NCBI GenBank assembly: GCA_934675575.1
Contig: CAKUQQ010000016.1
Coordinates: 1-38,629 of the forward strand
Source of the DNA: an uncultured Muribaculaceae bacterium
GTDB taxonomy: Bacteria > Bacteroidota > Bacteroidia > Bacteroidales > Muribaculaceae
DNA: 38,629 nt
Reading direction: 5' to 3'
The position numbers were made by a program, and so were the translations under genes. Below are positions 1-8,746 of this stretch, piece by piece. The notes below the pieces were generated by a model, which saw only the letters and a list, made by a program, of their open reading frames with translations, was not told where the DNA came from and did no database searches. The first letter of the stretch is position 1; the number at the start of each line of letters is the position of its first letter.

Positions 1-69
1 TTTAGCTCAGTTGGCCAGAGCACGTGATTTGTAATCTCGGGGTCGTTGGTTCGAATCCGACAAGAGGCT
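1..69 (+). tRNA. tRNA-Thr (anticodon TGT), 5' truncated by window edge
   Basis: The anticodon loop TTTGTAA gives anticodon TGT (Thr). The T arm GTTGG-TTCGAAT-CCGAC and the 3' acceptor strand AAGAGGC followed by discriminator T are present. Only the last two bases of the 5' acceptor strand lie inside the window, so about five bases are missing. One U-U apposition appears in the anticodon stem. CCA is not encoded. It is the first of four clustered tRNAs upstream of tuf. Confidence 0.93.
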
Positions 70-81
70 CAAGAAAAGGCC

Positions 82-164
82 GGGTAGATTCCAGAGTGGC
101 CAAATGGGGCAGACTGTAAATCTGCTGCTTTATAGCTTCGGTGGTTCGAATCCATCTCTACCCA
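82..164 (+). tRNA. tRNA-Tyr (anticodon GTA)
   Basis: The acceptor strands GGGTAGA and TCTACCC pair perfectly. The anticodon loop CTGTAAA gives GTA (Tyr). The long variable arm and the total of 83 bases are as expected for a class II tRNA-Tyr. Discriminator A; no encoded CCA. Confidence 0.97.
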
Positions 165-173
165 CTCGCTTTT

Positions 174-246
174 GCGGCAATAGCTCAATTGGTAGAGTGT
201 CACCCTTCCAAGGTGAATGTTGCGAGTTCGAGTCTCGTTTGCCGCT
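174..246 (+). tRNA. tRNA-Gly (anticodon TCC)
   Basis: The acceptor strands GCGGCAA and TTGCCGC pair. The anticodon stem-loop TCACC-CTTCCAA-GGTGA gives TCC (Gly). The T arm is GCGAG-TTCGAGT-CTCGT. No encoded CCA. Confidence 0.97.
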
Positions 247-255
247 CGAAAGTTT

Positions 256-327
<72 letters not shown>

Positions 328-354
328 CAAGGTATATAAGACGGTAAAAACCCT

Positions 355-410
355 CTCGTCTCTCGATGAATGCGGAAAAAGTGTCCAAGAGAAGACGAGT
401 TGAGTTCGTC
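355..410 (+). promoter_or_regulatory. leader between tRNA-Thr and tuf with two competing hairpins
   Basis: In the 133-base tRNA-to-tuf spacer, CTCGTCT (355-361) can pair with AGACGAG (393-399), while the overlapping GACGA (394-398) can instead pair with TCGTC (406-410). The two stems exclude each other. This may be a processing or attenuation structure in the tRNA-tuf transcript, or chance. No Bacteroidetes-type promoter is evident in the spacer, which favours co-transcription with the tRNAs. Confidence 0.25.
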
Positions 411-460
411 AATAAAGACCCGAAAAAGTTTAATCATTTAATTAAAATAAAACAGAAATT

Positions 461-1654
461 ATGGCAAAAGAGGTATTCCAAAGGACCAAACCGCATGTTA
501 ACATCGGTACAATTGGTCACGTTGACCACGGTAAAACGACCTTGACTGCAGCTATCACTAAGGTACTTGCTGAGCAGGGCTTCTCGTCAGAAGGTGCTCG
601 TTCATTCGACTCTATCGATAACGCACCTGAGGAGAAAGAGCGTGGTATCACAATCAACACTGCACACGTAGAGTATGAAACTGCAACACGTCACTACGCA
701 CACGTTGACTGCCCTGGACACGCTGACTATGTGAAGAACATGGTTACTGGTGCTGCTCAGATGGACGGTGCAATCGTGGTTATTGCCGCTACTGACGGTG
801 TGATGCCTCAAACTCGTGAGCACATTCTTTTGGCTCGCCAAGTGAACGTGCCTCGTTTGGTTGTGTTCTTGAACAAGTGCGATTCTCCAGATGTTGACGA
901 CGAGATGATTGAACTCGTTGAGATGGACGTTCGTGACTTGTTGAGCGAATACGACTACGATGGTGAAAATACTCCTATTATCCGTGGTTCTGCTCTTGGT
1001 GCCTTGAACGGTGATCCAAAGTGGGTGCAAAGTGTTCTTGACCTTATGAAGGCTGTTGACGAGTGGATTCAACTTCCTCCTCGTGCAATCGACAAGCCAT
1101 TCTTGATGCCTGTTGAGGACGTGTTCTCAATCACAGGTCGTGGTACAGTGGCTACTGGCCGTATCGAGACAGGTGTTGTTAAGGTTGGTGACGCTGTTCA
1201 AATCATGGGTCTTGGTGCCGATATGACTTCTACAGTAACTGGCGTGGAGATGTTCCGCAAGACTCTGGAAGAAGGTGAGGCTGGTGACAACGTGGGTTTG
1301 TTGCTCCGTGGTGTTGACTACAAGGCTATCAAGCGCGGTATGGTGGTTTGCCACCCAGGACTTGTTAAGACTCACGATGCTTTCACAGCTTCTGTGTATA
1401 TCTTGACTGAGAAGGAAGGTGGTCGTCACACTTCATTCCGCAGCCACTATCGTCCACAATTCTATATCCGCACACTTGATGTGACTGGTGAGATTACTCT
1501 TCCAGAAGGTGTAGAAATGGTTATGCCTGGTGACCACGTTGAAATCAACGTTAAGCTCATCGAGCCAGTTGCTTGCAGCGAAGGTCTTCGTTTTGCAATC
1601 CGCGAAGGTGGCCGTACAGTAGGTTCAGGCCAAATCACTAAGATTCTTGAATAA
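461..1654 (+). CDS. tuf: translation elongation factor Tu
   Basis: EF-Tu is the GTPase that delivers aminoacyl-tRNA to the ribosomal A site. At 397 residues the protein has the family's usual length. The G1 motif GHVDHGKT is at residues 19-26, DCPGHAD near 80, NKCD near 136 and SAL near 173, followed by the two beta-barrel domains ending in [10 protein letters not shown]. The ATG lies in an A-rich context without a Shine-Dalgarno, as is normal in Bacteroidetes. The tRNAs Thr-Tyr-Gly-Thr lie directly upstream in the same order as in the E. coli tufB operon, and tRNA-Trp and secE lie downstream, so the gene is probably co-transcribed with tRNAs. Identity is not in doubt. Confidence 0.99.
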   Translation: MAKEVFQRTKPHVNIGTIGHVDHGKTTLTAAITKVLAEQGFSSEGARSFDSIDNAPEEKERGITINTAHVEYETATRHYAHVDCPGHADYVKNMVTGAAQMDGAIVVIAATDGVMPQTREHILLARQVNVPRLVVFLNKCDSPDVDDEMIELVEMDVRDLLSEYDYDGENTPIIRGSALGALNGDPKWVQSVLDLMKAVDEWIQLPPRAIDKPFLMPVEDVFSITGRGTVATGRIETGVVKVGDAVQIMGLGADMTSTVTGVEMFRKTLEEGEAGDNVGLLLRGVDYKAIKRGMVVCHPGLVKTHDAFTASVYILTEKEGGRHTSFRSHYRPQFYIRTLDVTGEITLPEGVEMVMPGDHVEINVKLIEPVACSEGLRFAIREGGRTVGSGQITKILE

Positions 1655-1674
1655 TAAGTATCTTGAATAAAACC

Positions 1675-1701
1675 ATCGGCTGTGGTTCAGCCACAGCCGA
1701 T
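1675..1701 (+). terminator. perfect 11-bp hairpin after tuf (partial terminator or processing site)
   Basis: ATCGGCTGTGG and CCACAGCCGAT form an 11-bp stem with the 5-base loop TTCAG. It starts 20 bases after the tuf stop and ends 4 bases before tRNA-Trp. No T tract follows, so it is a weak intrinsic terminator at best. A 3' end or RNase processing signal separating the tuf mRNA from the tRNA-Trp precursor is equally likely. Confidence 0.5.
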
Positions 1702-1705
1702 ATAT

Positions 1706-1778
1706 ACGGGAATAGCTCAGTTGGCAGAGCGACGGTCTCCAAAACCGTAGGTCGTGAGTTCGAACCTTACTTCCCGTG
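1706..1778 (+). tRNA. tRNA-Trp (anticodon CCA)
   Basis: The acceptor strands ACGGGAA and TTCCCGT pair perfectly. The anticodon stem-loop ACGGT-CTCCAAA-ACCGT gives CCA (Trp). The T arm is GTGAG-TTCGAAC-CTTAC. The secE start codon follows 16 bases after the tRNA end, the common bacterial order tRNA-Trp, secE, nusG. Confidence 0.97.
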
Positions 1779-1794
1779 CTATTTAAAAAACGAA

Positions 1795-1998
1795 ATGAAA
1801 AAATACAAAGTACTTACGGATTTAGAGGAATCTTATAACGAGCTCGTTCATAAGGTTTCTTGGCCGACCAAGAGTGAACTTGCCAACAGTACGGTTGTAG
1901 TTATGGTAGCTTCCATCGTAATTGCGCTAATAATACTGTTAATGGATCAAGTTATTAATTTGGTCATGCACTTCATCTATGGTATCCCTTCTCTTTAA
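1795..1998 (+). CDS. secE: preprotein translocase subunit SecE
   Basis: SecE is the small essential subunit of the SecYEG channel in the inner membrane. The 67-residue product has the amphipathic segment with the signature VSWPTKSEL (about residues 21-29) and one hydrophobic transmembrane helix (about residues 33-58), the single-helix form found outside Enterobacteria. The reading frame is open further upstream through tRNA-Trp, but the ATG at 1795 after an A-rich stretch gives the standard N-terminus. It lies between tRNA-Trp and nusG, the near-universal context. Confidence 0.96.
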   Translation: MKKYKVLTDLEESYNELVHKVSWPTKSELANSTVVVMVASIVIALIILLMDQVINLVMHFIYGIPSL

Positions 1999-2070
1999 AT
2001 GATGCCTTGGGGTGGTGACACTCACAATTTAATTTGAAAGTTTTAATTTTTCAAACTTGCTTAGAAATCG

Positions 2071-2616
2071 ATGGCTGAAGAAAATAAAAAATGGTACGTG
2101 CTGCGTACCATATCTGGTAAAGAAGCTAAAGTGAAAGAATTGCTTGACGCAACTTGCAAGAATACCGATTTAGGTAATTATCTTTTTCAAGTGTTGGTTC
2201 CTACGGAGAAAGTCTATACGACACGTGGCGGGAAAAAGGTTCTGAAAGACAGAGTTCTCTTTCCTGGCTATGTTTATGTACAGGCTAATCTGCATGGCGA
2301 GGTTGAAGAATTGCTGCGCAACACAACCAATGTCGTGGACTTCGTGCGCACACGCGACGCCAACCGCAAGCCGGAGGCCGTGCGTGAAGCAGAAATCGCC
2401 AGAATGCTCGGTGCTGCCGAGGCTGAGGGCGACGAGGGAGATCCTAACGACTACATAGTGGGCGAGACTGTCAAGGTTACCTATGGACCTTTCAACGGAT
2501 TCTCCGGTGAGATAGAAGAGGTGAACCGCGAAAAGCGCAAGCTCAAGGTGATGGTTAAGGTGTTTGGACGCAAAACTCCTCTTGAATTGGATAATTCGCA
2601 AGTAGAGCGGGAATGA
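2071..2616 (+). CDS. nusG: transcription termination/antitermination factor NusG
   Basis: NusG binds the RNA polymerase clamp and modulates pausing, Rho termination and coupling to the ribosome. The 181 residues contain the NGN domain (WYVLRTISGKEAKVKELL near residues 8-25 through VDFVRTR) and a C-terminal KOW domain (VKVTYGPFNGFSGEIEEV, about residues 134-151). Length is normal. It sits between secE and rplK, as in most bacteria, separated by short gaps and probably in one transcript with them. The short spacer after its stop can form a small stem (GCTGCT 2618-2623 with AGCAGC 2636-2641). Confidence 0.98.
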   Translation: MAEENKKWYVLRTISGKEAKVKELLDATCKNTDLGNYLFQVLVPTEKVYTTRGGKKVLKDRVLFPGYVYVQANLHGEVEELLRNTTNVVDFVRTRDANRKPEAVREAEIARMLGAAEAEGDEGDPNDYIVGETVKVTYGPFNGFSGEIEEVNREKRKLKVMVKVFGRKTPLELDNSQVERE

Positions 2617-2689
2617 TGCTGCTGTAACGTTACTTAGCAGCGGCGGAGTCTCGTGGTTTTTAAAACTCATATAAAACAATTTAGAAACA

Positions 2690-3133
2690 ATGGCTAAAGA
2701 AATTGCTGGACAGATCAAATTGCAGATTAAAGGTGGAGCTGCAAACCCTTCACCGCCAGTAGGACCTGCTTTGGGTTCTAAGGGTATCAACATCATGGAA
2801 TTTTGCAAGCAATTCAACGCACGTACCCAGGCTAAGCAAGGCAAGGTGCTTCCTGTTGTAATCACTTACTACAGCGACAAGAGCTTTGACTTCATAGTTA
2901 AGACATCTCCAGTGCCAGTGCAGCTTTTGGAGGCATCGAAAGCCAAGAAAGGCTCAGGTGAACCAAACCGCAGCAAGGTGGCATCGGTGACATGGGATCA
3001 GGTGAAAGAGATTGCTGAAGACAAAATGCCGGATTTGAACTGTTTTACTGTAGCCTCGGCTATGCGTATGGTGGCTGGAACAGCAAGAAGTATGGGTATC
3101 ACTGTAAAGGGTCAGTTCCCTGAAAATGTTTAA
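2690..3133 (+). CDS. rplK: 50S ribosomal protein L11
   Basis: L11 binds the GTPase-associated centre of 23S rRNA and forms the base of the stalk. The 147-residue product has the N-terminal domain with [20 protein letters not shown] (about residues 16-35), including the proline-rich helix, and the C-terminal RNA-binding domain ending [13 protein letters not shown]. Length is normal. rplA follows 14 bases after the stop, consistent with the conserved rplK-rplA pair. Confidence 0.98.
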   Translation: MAKEIAGQIKLQIKGGAANPSPPVGPALGSKGINIMEFCKQFNARTQAKQGKVLPVVITYYSDKSFDFIVKTSPVPVQLLEASKAKKGSGEPNRSKVASVTWDQVKEIAEDKMPDLNCFTVASAMRMVAGTARSMGITVKGQFPENV

Positions 3134-3147
3134 AAACTTCAATTGAA

Positions 3148-3846
3148 ATGAGTAAACTTACAAAAAATCAAAAGTTAGCTAACGAGAAAATTGAAGCTGG
3201 GAAAAGTTACACTCTTGAGGAAGCTGCAGCACTGTTGAAAGAAATCACTTTCACTAAGTTTGACGCTTCCACTGATATCGATGTACGTCTTGGTGTCGAT
3301 CCTCGCAAGGCTGACCAAAATGTTCGTGGCACGGTTTCGTTGCCTCACGGAACAGGTAAAACAGTGCGCGTGCTTGTTTTGATTGCTCCAGGCGAGCAAG
3401 CAGAGGCATGCAAGGCAGCAGGTGCTGACTACGTTGGTTTGGACGAGTATATCGAGAAGATTAAAGGCGGCTGGACTGACGTTGATGTAATCATAACTCA
3501 ACCTCAGAACATGGGCAAGGTTGGTCCGTTGGGTCGTGTACTCGGTCCTCGTGGCTTGATGCCAAACCCAAAGAGCGGTACAGTAACTCCTGATGTTGAG
3601 AAGGCTGTTAAAGAAGTAAAACAAGGTAAGATAGACTTCAAAGTTGATAAGAAGGGTATAGTACACACTTCAATTGGCAAGGTGTCGTTTACACAAGATC
3701 AAATCCGTGATAATGCGCTTGCATTTATCAACACGCTGATCAAGTTGAAACCAGCCACTGCCAAGGGAACCTATATCAAGAGCATTTATCTTTCGAGTAC
3801 TATGAGTCCTGGTATCAAGATTGATGCAAAATCGCTCGATGCCTAA
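3148..3846 (+). CDS. rplA: 50S ribosomal protein L1
   Basis: L1 binds 23S rRNA in the L1 stalk and helps E-site tRNA release; in other bacteria it also represses translation of its own rplK-rplA mRNA. The 232-residue product has the L1 signature with [16 protein letters not shown] (about residues 132-147) and the C-terminal segment [17 protein letters not shown]. Length and position between rplK and rplJ are typical. Confidence 0.98.
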   Translation: MSKLTKNQKLANEKIEAGKSYTLEEAAALLKEITFTKFDASTDIDVRLGVDPRKADQNVRGTVSLPHGTGKTVRVLVLIAPGEQAEACKAAGADYVGLDEYIEKIKGGWTDVDVIITQPQNMGKVGPLGRVLGPRGLMPNPKSGTVTPDVEKAVKEVKQGKIDFKVDKKGIVHTSIGKVSFTQDQIRDNALAFINTLIKLKPATAKGTYIKSIYLSSTMSPGIKIDAKSLDA

Positions 3847-3874
3847 CTATTAATTTAGAGAAAGGAATTAAGAA

Positions 3875-4402
3875 ATGAGAAAAGAAGATAAGGCTTTATT
3901 AATAGAGAAGATTAAGAGCACACTGGCAGAATACAGCACAGTGTATTTGGCCGACACAGCTGCTCTGAACTCAGAAAGAACCACTGACTTGCGCCGTGCC
4001 GCATTCAAGGCCGACATCAAGTTGATGGTTGTTAAGAACACCTTGTTGAAGAAGGCTATGGAAGCGTCGGACCTCGACTATTCCGGTCTTTATCCTGCCC
4101 TTGCCGGTTCAACCACGCTGATGCTCAGCAACACTGGTAACGCTCCGGCTAAACTTATCAAGAGTTTCCGTCAGAAGAAAGAGACACTCCCTGCATTCAA
4201 GGCAGCTTTCGTGGAAGAGACTGTTTACATCGGTGAACAAGAGCTCGACACACTGGCTACACTGAAGAGCAAGAACGAACTTATTGCCGACGTTATTGCA
4301 CTGTTGCAATCGCCTGCTAAGAACGTTGTGAGCGCACTGCAGTCGGGTGGCAACAAGCTCCACGGAATTCTGGAAACATTATCAAACAAAGAAGAAAAAT
4401 AA
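3875..4402 (+). CDS. rplJ: 50S ribosomal protein L10
   Basis: L10 anchors L7/L12 dimers to the ribosomal stalk. The 175-residue product starts MRKEDKALLIEKI and contains the RNA-binding domain with LMVVKNTLLKKA (about residues 50-61), followed by a C-terminal helix that binds L7/L12. The 28-base gap from rplA leaves no room for the long leader seen in E. coli, so any autoregulation would have to work through a different site. rplL follows after 30 bases. Confidence 0.97.
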   Translation: MRKEDKALLIEKIKSTLAEYSTVYLADTAALNSERTTDLRRAAFKADIKLMVVKNTLLKKAMEASDLDYSGLYPALAGSTTLMLSNTGNAPAKLIKSFRQKKETLPAFKAAFVEETVYIGEQELDTLATLKSKNELIADVIALLQSPAKNVVSALQSGGNKLHGILETLSNKEEK

Positions 4403-4432
4403 TAAAAAAAACAACAATTAAATCATACAAAA

Positions 4433-4810
4433 ATGGCAGATTTAAAAGCTTTTGCAGAACAATTAGTTAATCTTACAGTAAAGGAAGTTAACGAACTTGC
4501 TCAAATTTTGAAAGACGAATATGGTATTGAACCTGCTGCTGCAGCTGTAGCTGTTGCTGCTGGCCCTGCTGCCGGCGGTGCTGCTGCTGAAGAGGAGAAG
4601 ACTGATTTCGACGTGGTTTTGAAGTCAGCTGGTGCCAACAAGCTTAAAGTAATCAAACTCGTTAAGGAACTTACCGGTCTTGGTTTGAAGGACGCTAAGG
4701 ATTTGGTTGACAACGCTCCTAAGACACTGAAGGAGGCTCTTCCAAAGGCTGAGGCTGAAGGTATGAAGACACAACTCGAAGCTGAAGGCGCTGAAGTTGA
4801 ACTTAAATAA
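4433..4810 (+). CDS. rplL: 50S ribosomal protein L7/L12
   Basis: L7/L12 forms the flexible stalk that recruits translational GTPases. The 125-residue product has the N-terminal dimerisation domain, an Ala-rich hinge (about residues 35-55) and the C-terminal domain with [20 protein letters not shown] (about residues 73-92). Length is normal. A terminator-like hairpin 24 bases after the stop separates it from rpoB. Confidence 0.98.
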   Translation: MADLKAFAEQLVNLTVKEVNELAQILKDEYGIEPAAAAVAVAAGPAAGGAAAEEEKTDFDVVLKSAGANKLKVIKLVKELTGLGLKDAKDLVDNAPKTLKEALPKAEAEGMKTQLEAEGAEVELK

Positions 4811-4833
4811 TATTGCCTGAATTTCAGGTATAT

Positions 4834-4874
4834 AGGTTAAGAATCCTCTTACTATGTCGATTCTTAACCTTTTT
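4834..4874 (+). terminator. intrinsic terminator/attenuator between rplL and rpoB
   Basis: AGGTTAAGAATC (4834-4845) and GATTCTTAACCT (4859-4870) form a perfect 12-bp stem with a 13-base loop, and the T run extends to 4874. rpoB begins 41 bases later with no strong promoter match in between. It probably acts as an attenuator giving less rpoBC than rplJL transcript, the role of the equivalent region in E. coli, although the hairpin here has a full intrinsic-terminator shape. Confidence 0.75.
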
Positions 4875-4915
4875 GCGTCATAATTAATATTTGAGTTCAC
4901 CTAATCAACTTTTCA

Positions 4916-7900
4916 ATGTCAGTTTCCAATCAAAAACGTATAAGTTTTGCACGAGTTAAAAATCCATTTCCATATCCGGATTTTCTTGAAGTGCAAATAC
5001 AATCTTTCAGAGATTTTCTGCAAATAGATACCCCGACTGAAAAAAGAAAAAACGAGGGACTCTATAATGTTTTTTCCGAGAATTTCCCAATAGCCGACAC
5101 TCGGAATAGTTTCGTACTCGAATTTCTTGATTATTTCATAGATCCACCGCGCTACACGATTGATGAATGTCTGGAGCGTGGCTTGACCTATAGTGTGCCT
5201 TTGAAGGCCAAACTTAAGCTCTACTGCACCGACCCCGACCATGTGGACTTCCCGACAGAGGTTCAGAACGTGTATATGGGTGAAATCCCGTATATGACCG
5301 AGAAGGGAACGTTTGTCATCAACGGTGCCGAGCGTGTGATTGTTTCGCAGTTGCACCGCTCGCCAGGAGTGTTCTTTGGCTCAAGCATGCACGCTAACGG
5401 CACAAAATTGTATTCGGCCCGCATTATCCCGTTCCGTGGCTCATGGATTGAGTTTGCGACCGACATCAACAATGTGATGTATGCCTACATCGACCGTAAG
5501 AAAAAATTGCCAGTCACTACACTTCTTCGTGCAATCGGACTGGAGACTGATAACGATATAATCAAGTGTTTCGGTCTCGCTGAAGAAATCAAGGTCAACA
5601 AGACAAACCTGAAGAAGGCTGTTGGCCGCAAACTTGCTGCCCGTGTGCTTAAATCGTGGAACGAGGACTTCGTTGACGAAGACACGGGTGAAGTGGTTTC
5701 GATTGAGCGTAACAGCGTGATTATAGACCGCGACACTGTAATCGAAAAAGACAATATTGAAGAGATTATCGACTCTGGAGCCGCTACTATCCTTGTGCAC
5801 AAGGAGAATGTGGACTCAAGCGACTACCAGATTATCTTCAACACGCTCAACAAAGACACCTGTAACTCTGAGAAAGAGGCAGTAAACTACATATACAGAC
5901 AGCTGCGCAACGCCGAGCCACCGGACGATGCAAGCGCCCGCGAGGTTATCAACAACTTGTTCTTCAGTGACAAGCGCTATGACCTGGGTGAAGTGGGTCG
6001 TTTCCGTATCAACCGCAAGCTCAATCTCAACACCGCTCCCGATGTGCGAGTGCTCACACGCGAAGACATCATAGAGATTATCAAATATCTCATCGGCTTG
6101 ATTAACAGCAAGACCGACGTTGATGACATCGACCACTTGAGCAACCGCCGCGTGCGCACGGTGGGCGAGCAGCTCTACAATCAGTTTGGCGTGGGTCTGG
6201 CCCGCATGGCCCGCACTATCCGCGAGCGTATGAATGTGCGCGACAACGAGGTGTTCACCCCGACTGACCTGATTAACGCCAAGACAATTTCGTCGGTTAT
6301 CAACACATTCTTTGGTACCAACGCGTTGTCGCAATTCATGGATCAGACCAACCCATTGGCAGAAATCACCCACAAGCGCCGTATGTCGGCCCTTGGTCCT
6401 GGTGGTCTGTCGCGCGAGCGTGCCGGATTTGAGGTGCGTGACGTGCACTACACTCACTATGGCCGTCTGTGTCCTATTGAGACCCCTGAAGGTCCTAACA
6501 TCGGTCTTATCTCGTCGTTGTGTATCTATGCCAAGATTAATAGCCTTGGTTTCATAGAAACGCCATACCGCAAGGTGGAGAACGGCAAGGTGGACCTCGA
6601 CAATAAAGACATTGTGTATCTCACAGCCGAGGCTGAAGAGGGCAAGGTGATTGCCCAGGGTAATGCGCCGCTCAACGACGACGGCACATTTGCCAAAGAC
6701 CGCATCAAGTCGCGTCTCGGTCCTGAATTCCCTGTGGCAAGCCCCGATGAGGTGGAGATGATGGACGTGTCGCCACAACAGATTGCGTCGATTGCAGCCG
6801 CATTGATTCCATTCTTGGAGCACGACGACGCCAACCGTGCGTTGATGGGCGCCAACATGATGCGTCAGGCTGTGCCATTGCTCCGCAACGAGGCTCCTAT
6901 CGTGGGAACCGGCATAGAGCAGCGCTTGGCTTATGACAGCCGCACACAAATCCAGGCTGAAGGCCCTGGTGTGATTGAGTATGTAGATGCCGACGTAATC
7001 CGCATTCGCTACGACCGCACCGAGGACGAGCAATTTGTGAGCTTCGACGAGCCGGTTAAGGAATATCACTTGCCTAAGTTCCGCCGCACCAACCAGAGCA
7101 CGACCATAGACTTGCGCCCAATCTGCAACCGTGGTCAGCGAGTTGACACCGGCGACATCTTGACTGAGGGATACTCTACCGAGGACGGCGAACTCGCACT
7201 CGGACGTAACTTGAAGGTGGCATACATGCCTTGGAAGGGTTACAACTACGAGGACGCTATCGTGATTAACGAACGCGTGGTGCGCGATGACATCTTGACA
7301 TCGGTACACGTAGATGAATATTCGCTTGAGGTGCGCGAAACCAAGCGCGGAATGGAGGAACTCACCAACGATATTCCTAATGTGAGCGAGGACGCTACAA
7401 AGAACCTCGACGAGCGTGGAATCATCAGAGTGGGTGCCCACATTGTGCCAGGCGACATAATGATAGGTAAGATTACTCCTAAGGGAGAGTCGGACCCAAC
7501 ACCAGAGGAGAAGCTGCTCCGTGCCATTTTCGGAGACAAGGCCGGCGATGTGAAAGATGCTTCGCTCAAGGCTAATCCTTCGCTCAAGGGTGTGATTATC
7601 AACACTCGCCTCTTCCAGCGCGCTGTTAAGAAAAAGAGAACAAAGGGCGGCGACCCACAACTGCTGCAGCTTGACGCTGACTATGAGCAGAAGCAAAACG
7701 AGCTGCGCGACGTGCTCGTTGATAAGCTGCTGAAGCTCACGCAAGGCAAGAAATCGGCTGGCGTGAAAGACTTCCTTGAGACAGAAATCATACCTAAGGA
7801 CGCCAAATTCACTGCCGACTTGCTGAAAGACATAGACTATGAGTCAGTGAACCTGAGCAAGTGGACAACCGATGCTGTACGCAATGAGCTCATCAGAAAG

Positions 7901-8722
7901 TGCATAATGAATTATCTGCGCAAGAGCAAGACAATTACTGCAGAGTTGCGCCGCAAGAAGTTTGACATATCAATCGGTGATGAACTCCCAACCGGAATCA
8001 TGCAAATTGCCAAGGTTTATGTGGCCAAGAAGCGTAAAATCGGTGTGGGTGACAAGATGGCCGGACGTCACGGTAACAAGGGTATCGTGTCGAGGGTAGT
8101 GCGTCAAGAGGACATGCCGTTCCTTGCCGACGGAACCACGGTGGACCTTGTGCTCAACCCGCTGGGTGTGCCTTCGCGTATGAACCTGGGTCAGATTTTC
8201 GAGGCCGTGCTCGGCTGGGCAGGCCAGCGCCTGGGTGTGAAGTTTGCCACACCTATCTTCGACGGTGCTTCGCTCGACGACATGAACGAGTGGACCGACA
8301 AGGCAGGCATTCCGCGCGGCGGCAAGTCGTATCTGTATGACGGCGGCACCGGCGAGCGTTTTGACCAGCCAGCCACTGTGGGTGTGACCTACTTCTTGAA
8401 ACTCGGCCACATGGTGGAGGACAAGATGCACGCGCGCAGCATAGGCCCGTACTCGCTCATCACGCAGCAGCCACTTGGAGGTAAAGCCCAGTTTGGTGGC
8501 CAGCGTTTTGGAGAAATGGAGGTTTGGGCACTGGAGGCCTTCGGAGCTTCGCATGTGCTTCAAGAAATCCTCACAGTTAAGAGTGACGACGTTACAGGCC
8601 GCAGCAAGACTTATGAGGCAATCGTGAAAGGCGACCCGATGCCAACTCCTGGCATTCCGGAATCACTCAATGTGCTTCTGCATGAGTTGCGTGGCTTGTG
8701 CCTGAGTGTTAAACTTGAATAA
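4916..8722 (+). CDS. rpoB: DNA-directed RNA polymerase subunit beta
   Basis: The beta subunit forms half of the RNA polymerase active cleft. The 1268-residue product is the usual Bacteroidetes length. The rifampicin-binding region (about residues 464-530) reads [19 protein letters not shown] then SALGPGGL, keeping the Asp, His and Ser positions (E. coli 516, 526, 531) in their sensitive form, so no resistance substitution is seen there. Further landmarks are [34 protein letters not shown] and the C-terminal [15 protein letters not shown]. The ATG at 4916 gives a normal N-terminus. rpoC follows after 24 bases. Confidence 0.99.
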   Translation: MSVSNQKRISFARVKNPFPYPDFLEVQIQSFRDFLQIDTPTEKRKNEGLYNVFSENFPIADTRNSFVLEFLDYFIDPPRYTIDECLERGLTYSVPLKAKLKLYCTDPDHVDFPTEVQNVYMGEIPYMTEKGTFVINGAERVIVSQLHRSPGVFFGSSMHANGTKLYSARIIPFRGSWIEFATDINNVMYAYIDRKKKLPVTTLLRAIGLETDNDIIKCFGLAEEIKVNKTNLKKAVGRKLAARVLKSWNEDFVDEDTGEVVSIERNSVIIDRDTVIEKDNIEEIIDSGAATILVHKENVDSSDYQIIFNTLNKDTCNSEKEAVNYIYRQLRNAEPPDDASAREVINNLFFSDKRYDLGEVGRFRINRKLNLNTAPDVRVLTREDIIEIIKYLIGLINSKTDVDDIDHLSNRRVRTVGEQLYNQFGVGLARMARTIRERMNVRDNEVFTPTDLINAKTISSVINTFFGTNALSQFMDQTNPLAEITHKRRMSALGPGGLSRERAGFEVRDVHYTHYGRLCPIETPEGPNIGLISSLCIYAKINSLGFIETPYRKVENGKVDLDNKDIVYLTAEAEEGKVIAQGNAPLNDDGTFAKDRIKSRLGPEFPVASPDEVEMMDVSPQQIASIAAALIPFLEHDDANRALMGANMMRQAVPLLRNEAPIVGTGIEQRLAYDSRTQIQAEGPGVIEYVDADVIRIRYDRTEDEQFVSFDEPVKEYHLPKFRRTNQSTTIDLRPICNRGQRVDTGDILTEGYSTEDGELALGRNLKVAYMPWKGYNYEDAIVINERVVRDDILTSVHVDEYSLEVRETKRGMEELTNDIPNVSEDATKNLDERGIIRVGAHIVPGDIMIGKITPKGESDPTPEEKLLRAIFGDKAGDVKDASLKANPSLKGVIINTRLFQRAVKKKRTKGGDPQLLQLDADYEQKQNELRDVLVDKLLKLTQGKKSAGVKDFLETEIIPKDAKFTADLLKDIDYESVNLSKWTTDAVRNELIRKCIMNYLRKSKTITAELRRKKFDISIGDELPTGIMQIAKVYVAKKRKIGVGDKMAGRHGNKGIVSRVVRQEDMPFLADGTTVDLVLNPLGVPSRMNLGQIFEAVLGWAGQRLGVKFATPIFDGASLDDMNEWTDKAGIPRGGKSYLYDGGTGERFDQPATVGVTYFLKLGHMVEDKMHARSIGPYSLITQQPLGGKAQFGGQRFGEMEVWALEAFGASHVLQEILTVKSDDVTGRSKTYEAIVKGDPMPTPGIPESLNVLLHELRGLCLSVKLE

Positions 8723-8746
8723 TAACATCTCTTTAATACATCGAAA

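Noticed and set aside
1663..1794. Longer secE start upstream
   Set aside because: It would translate through tRNA-Trp; the ATG at 1795 gives a normal SecE N-terminus.
5816..7744. 642-codon open frame on the minus strand
   Set aside because: It lies entirely antisense to rpoB in a codon phase that leaves long shadow frames; the translation shows no domain and the rpoB reading is unambiguous.
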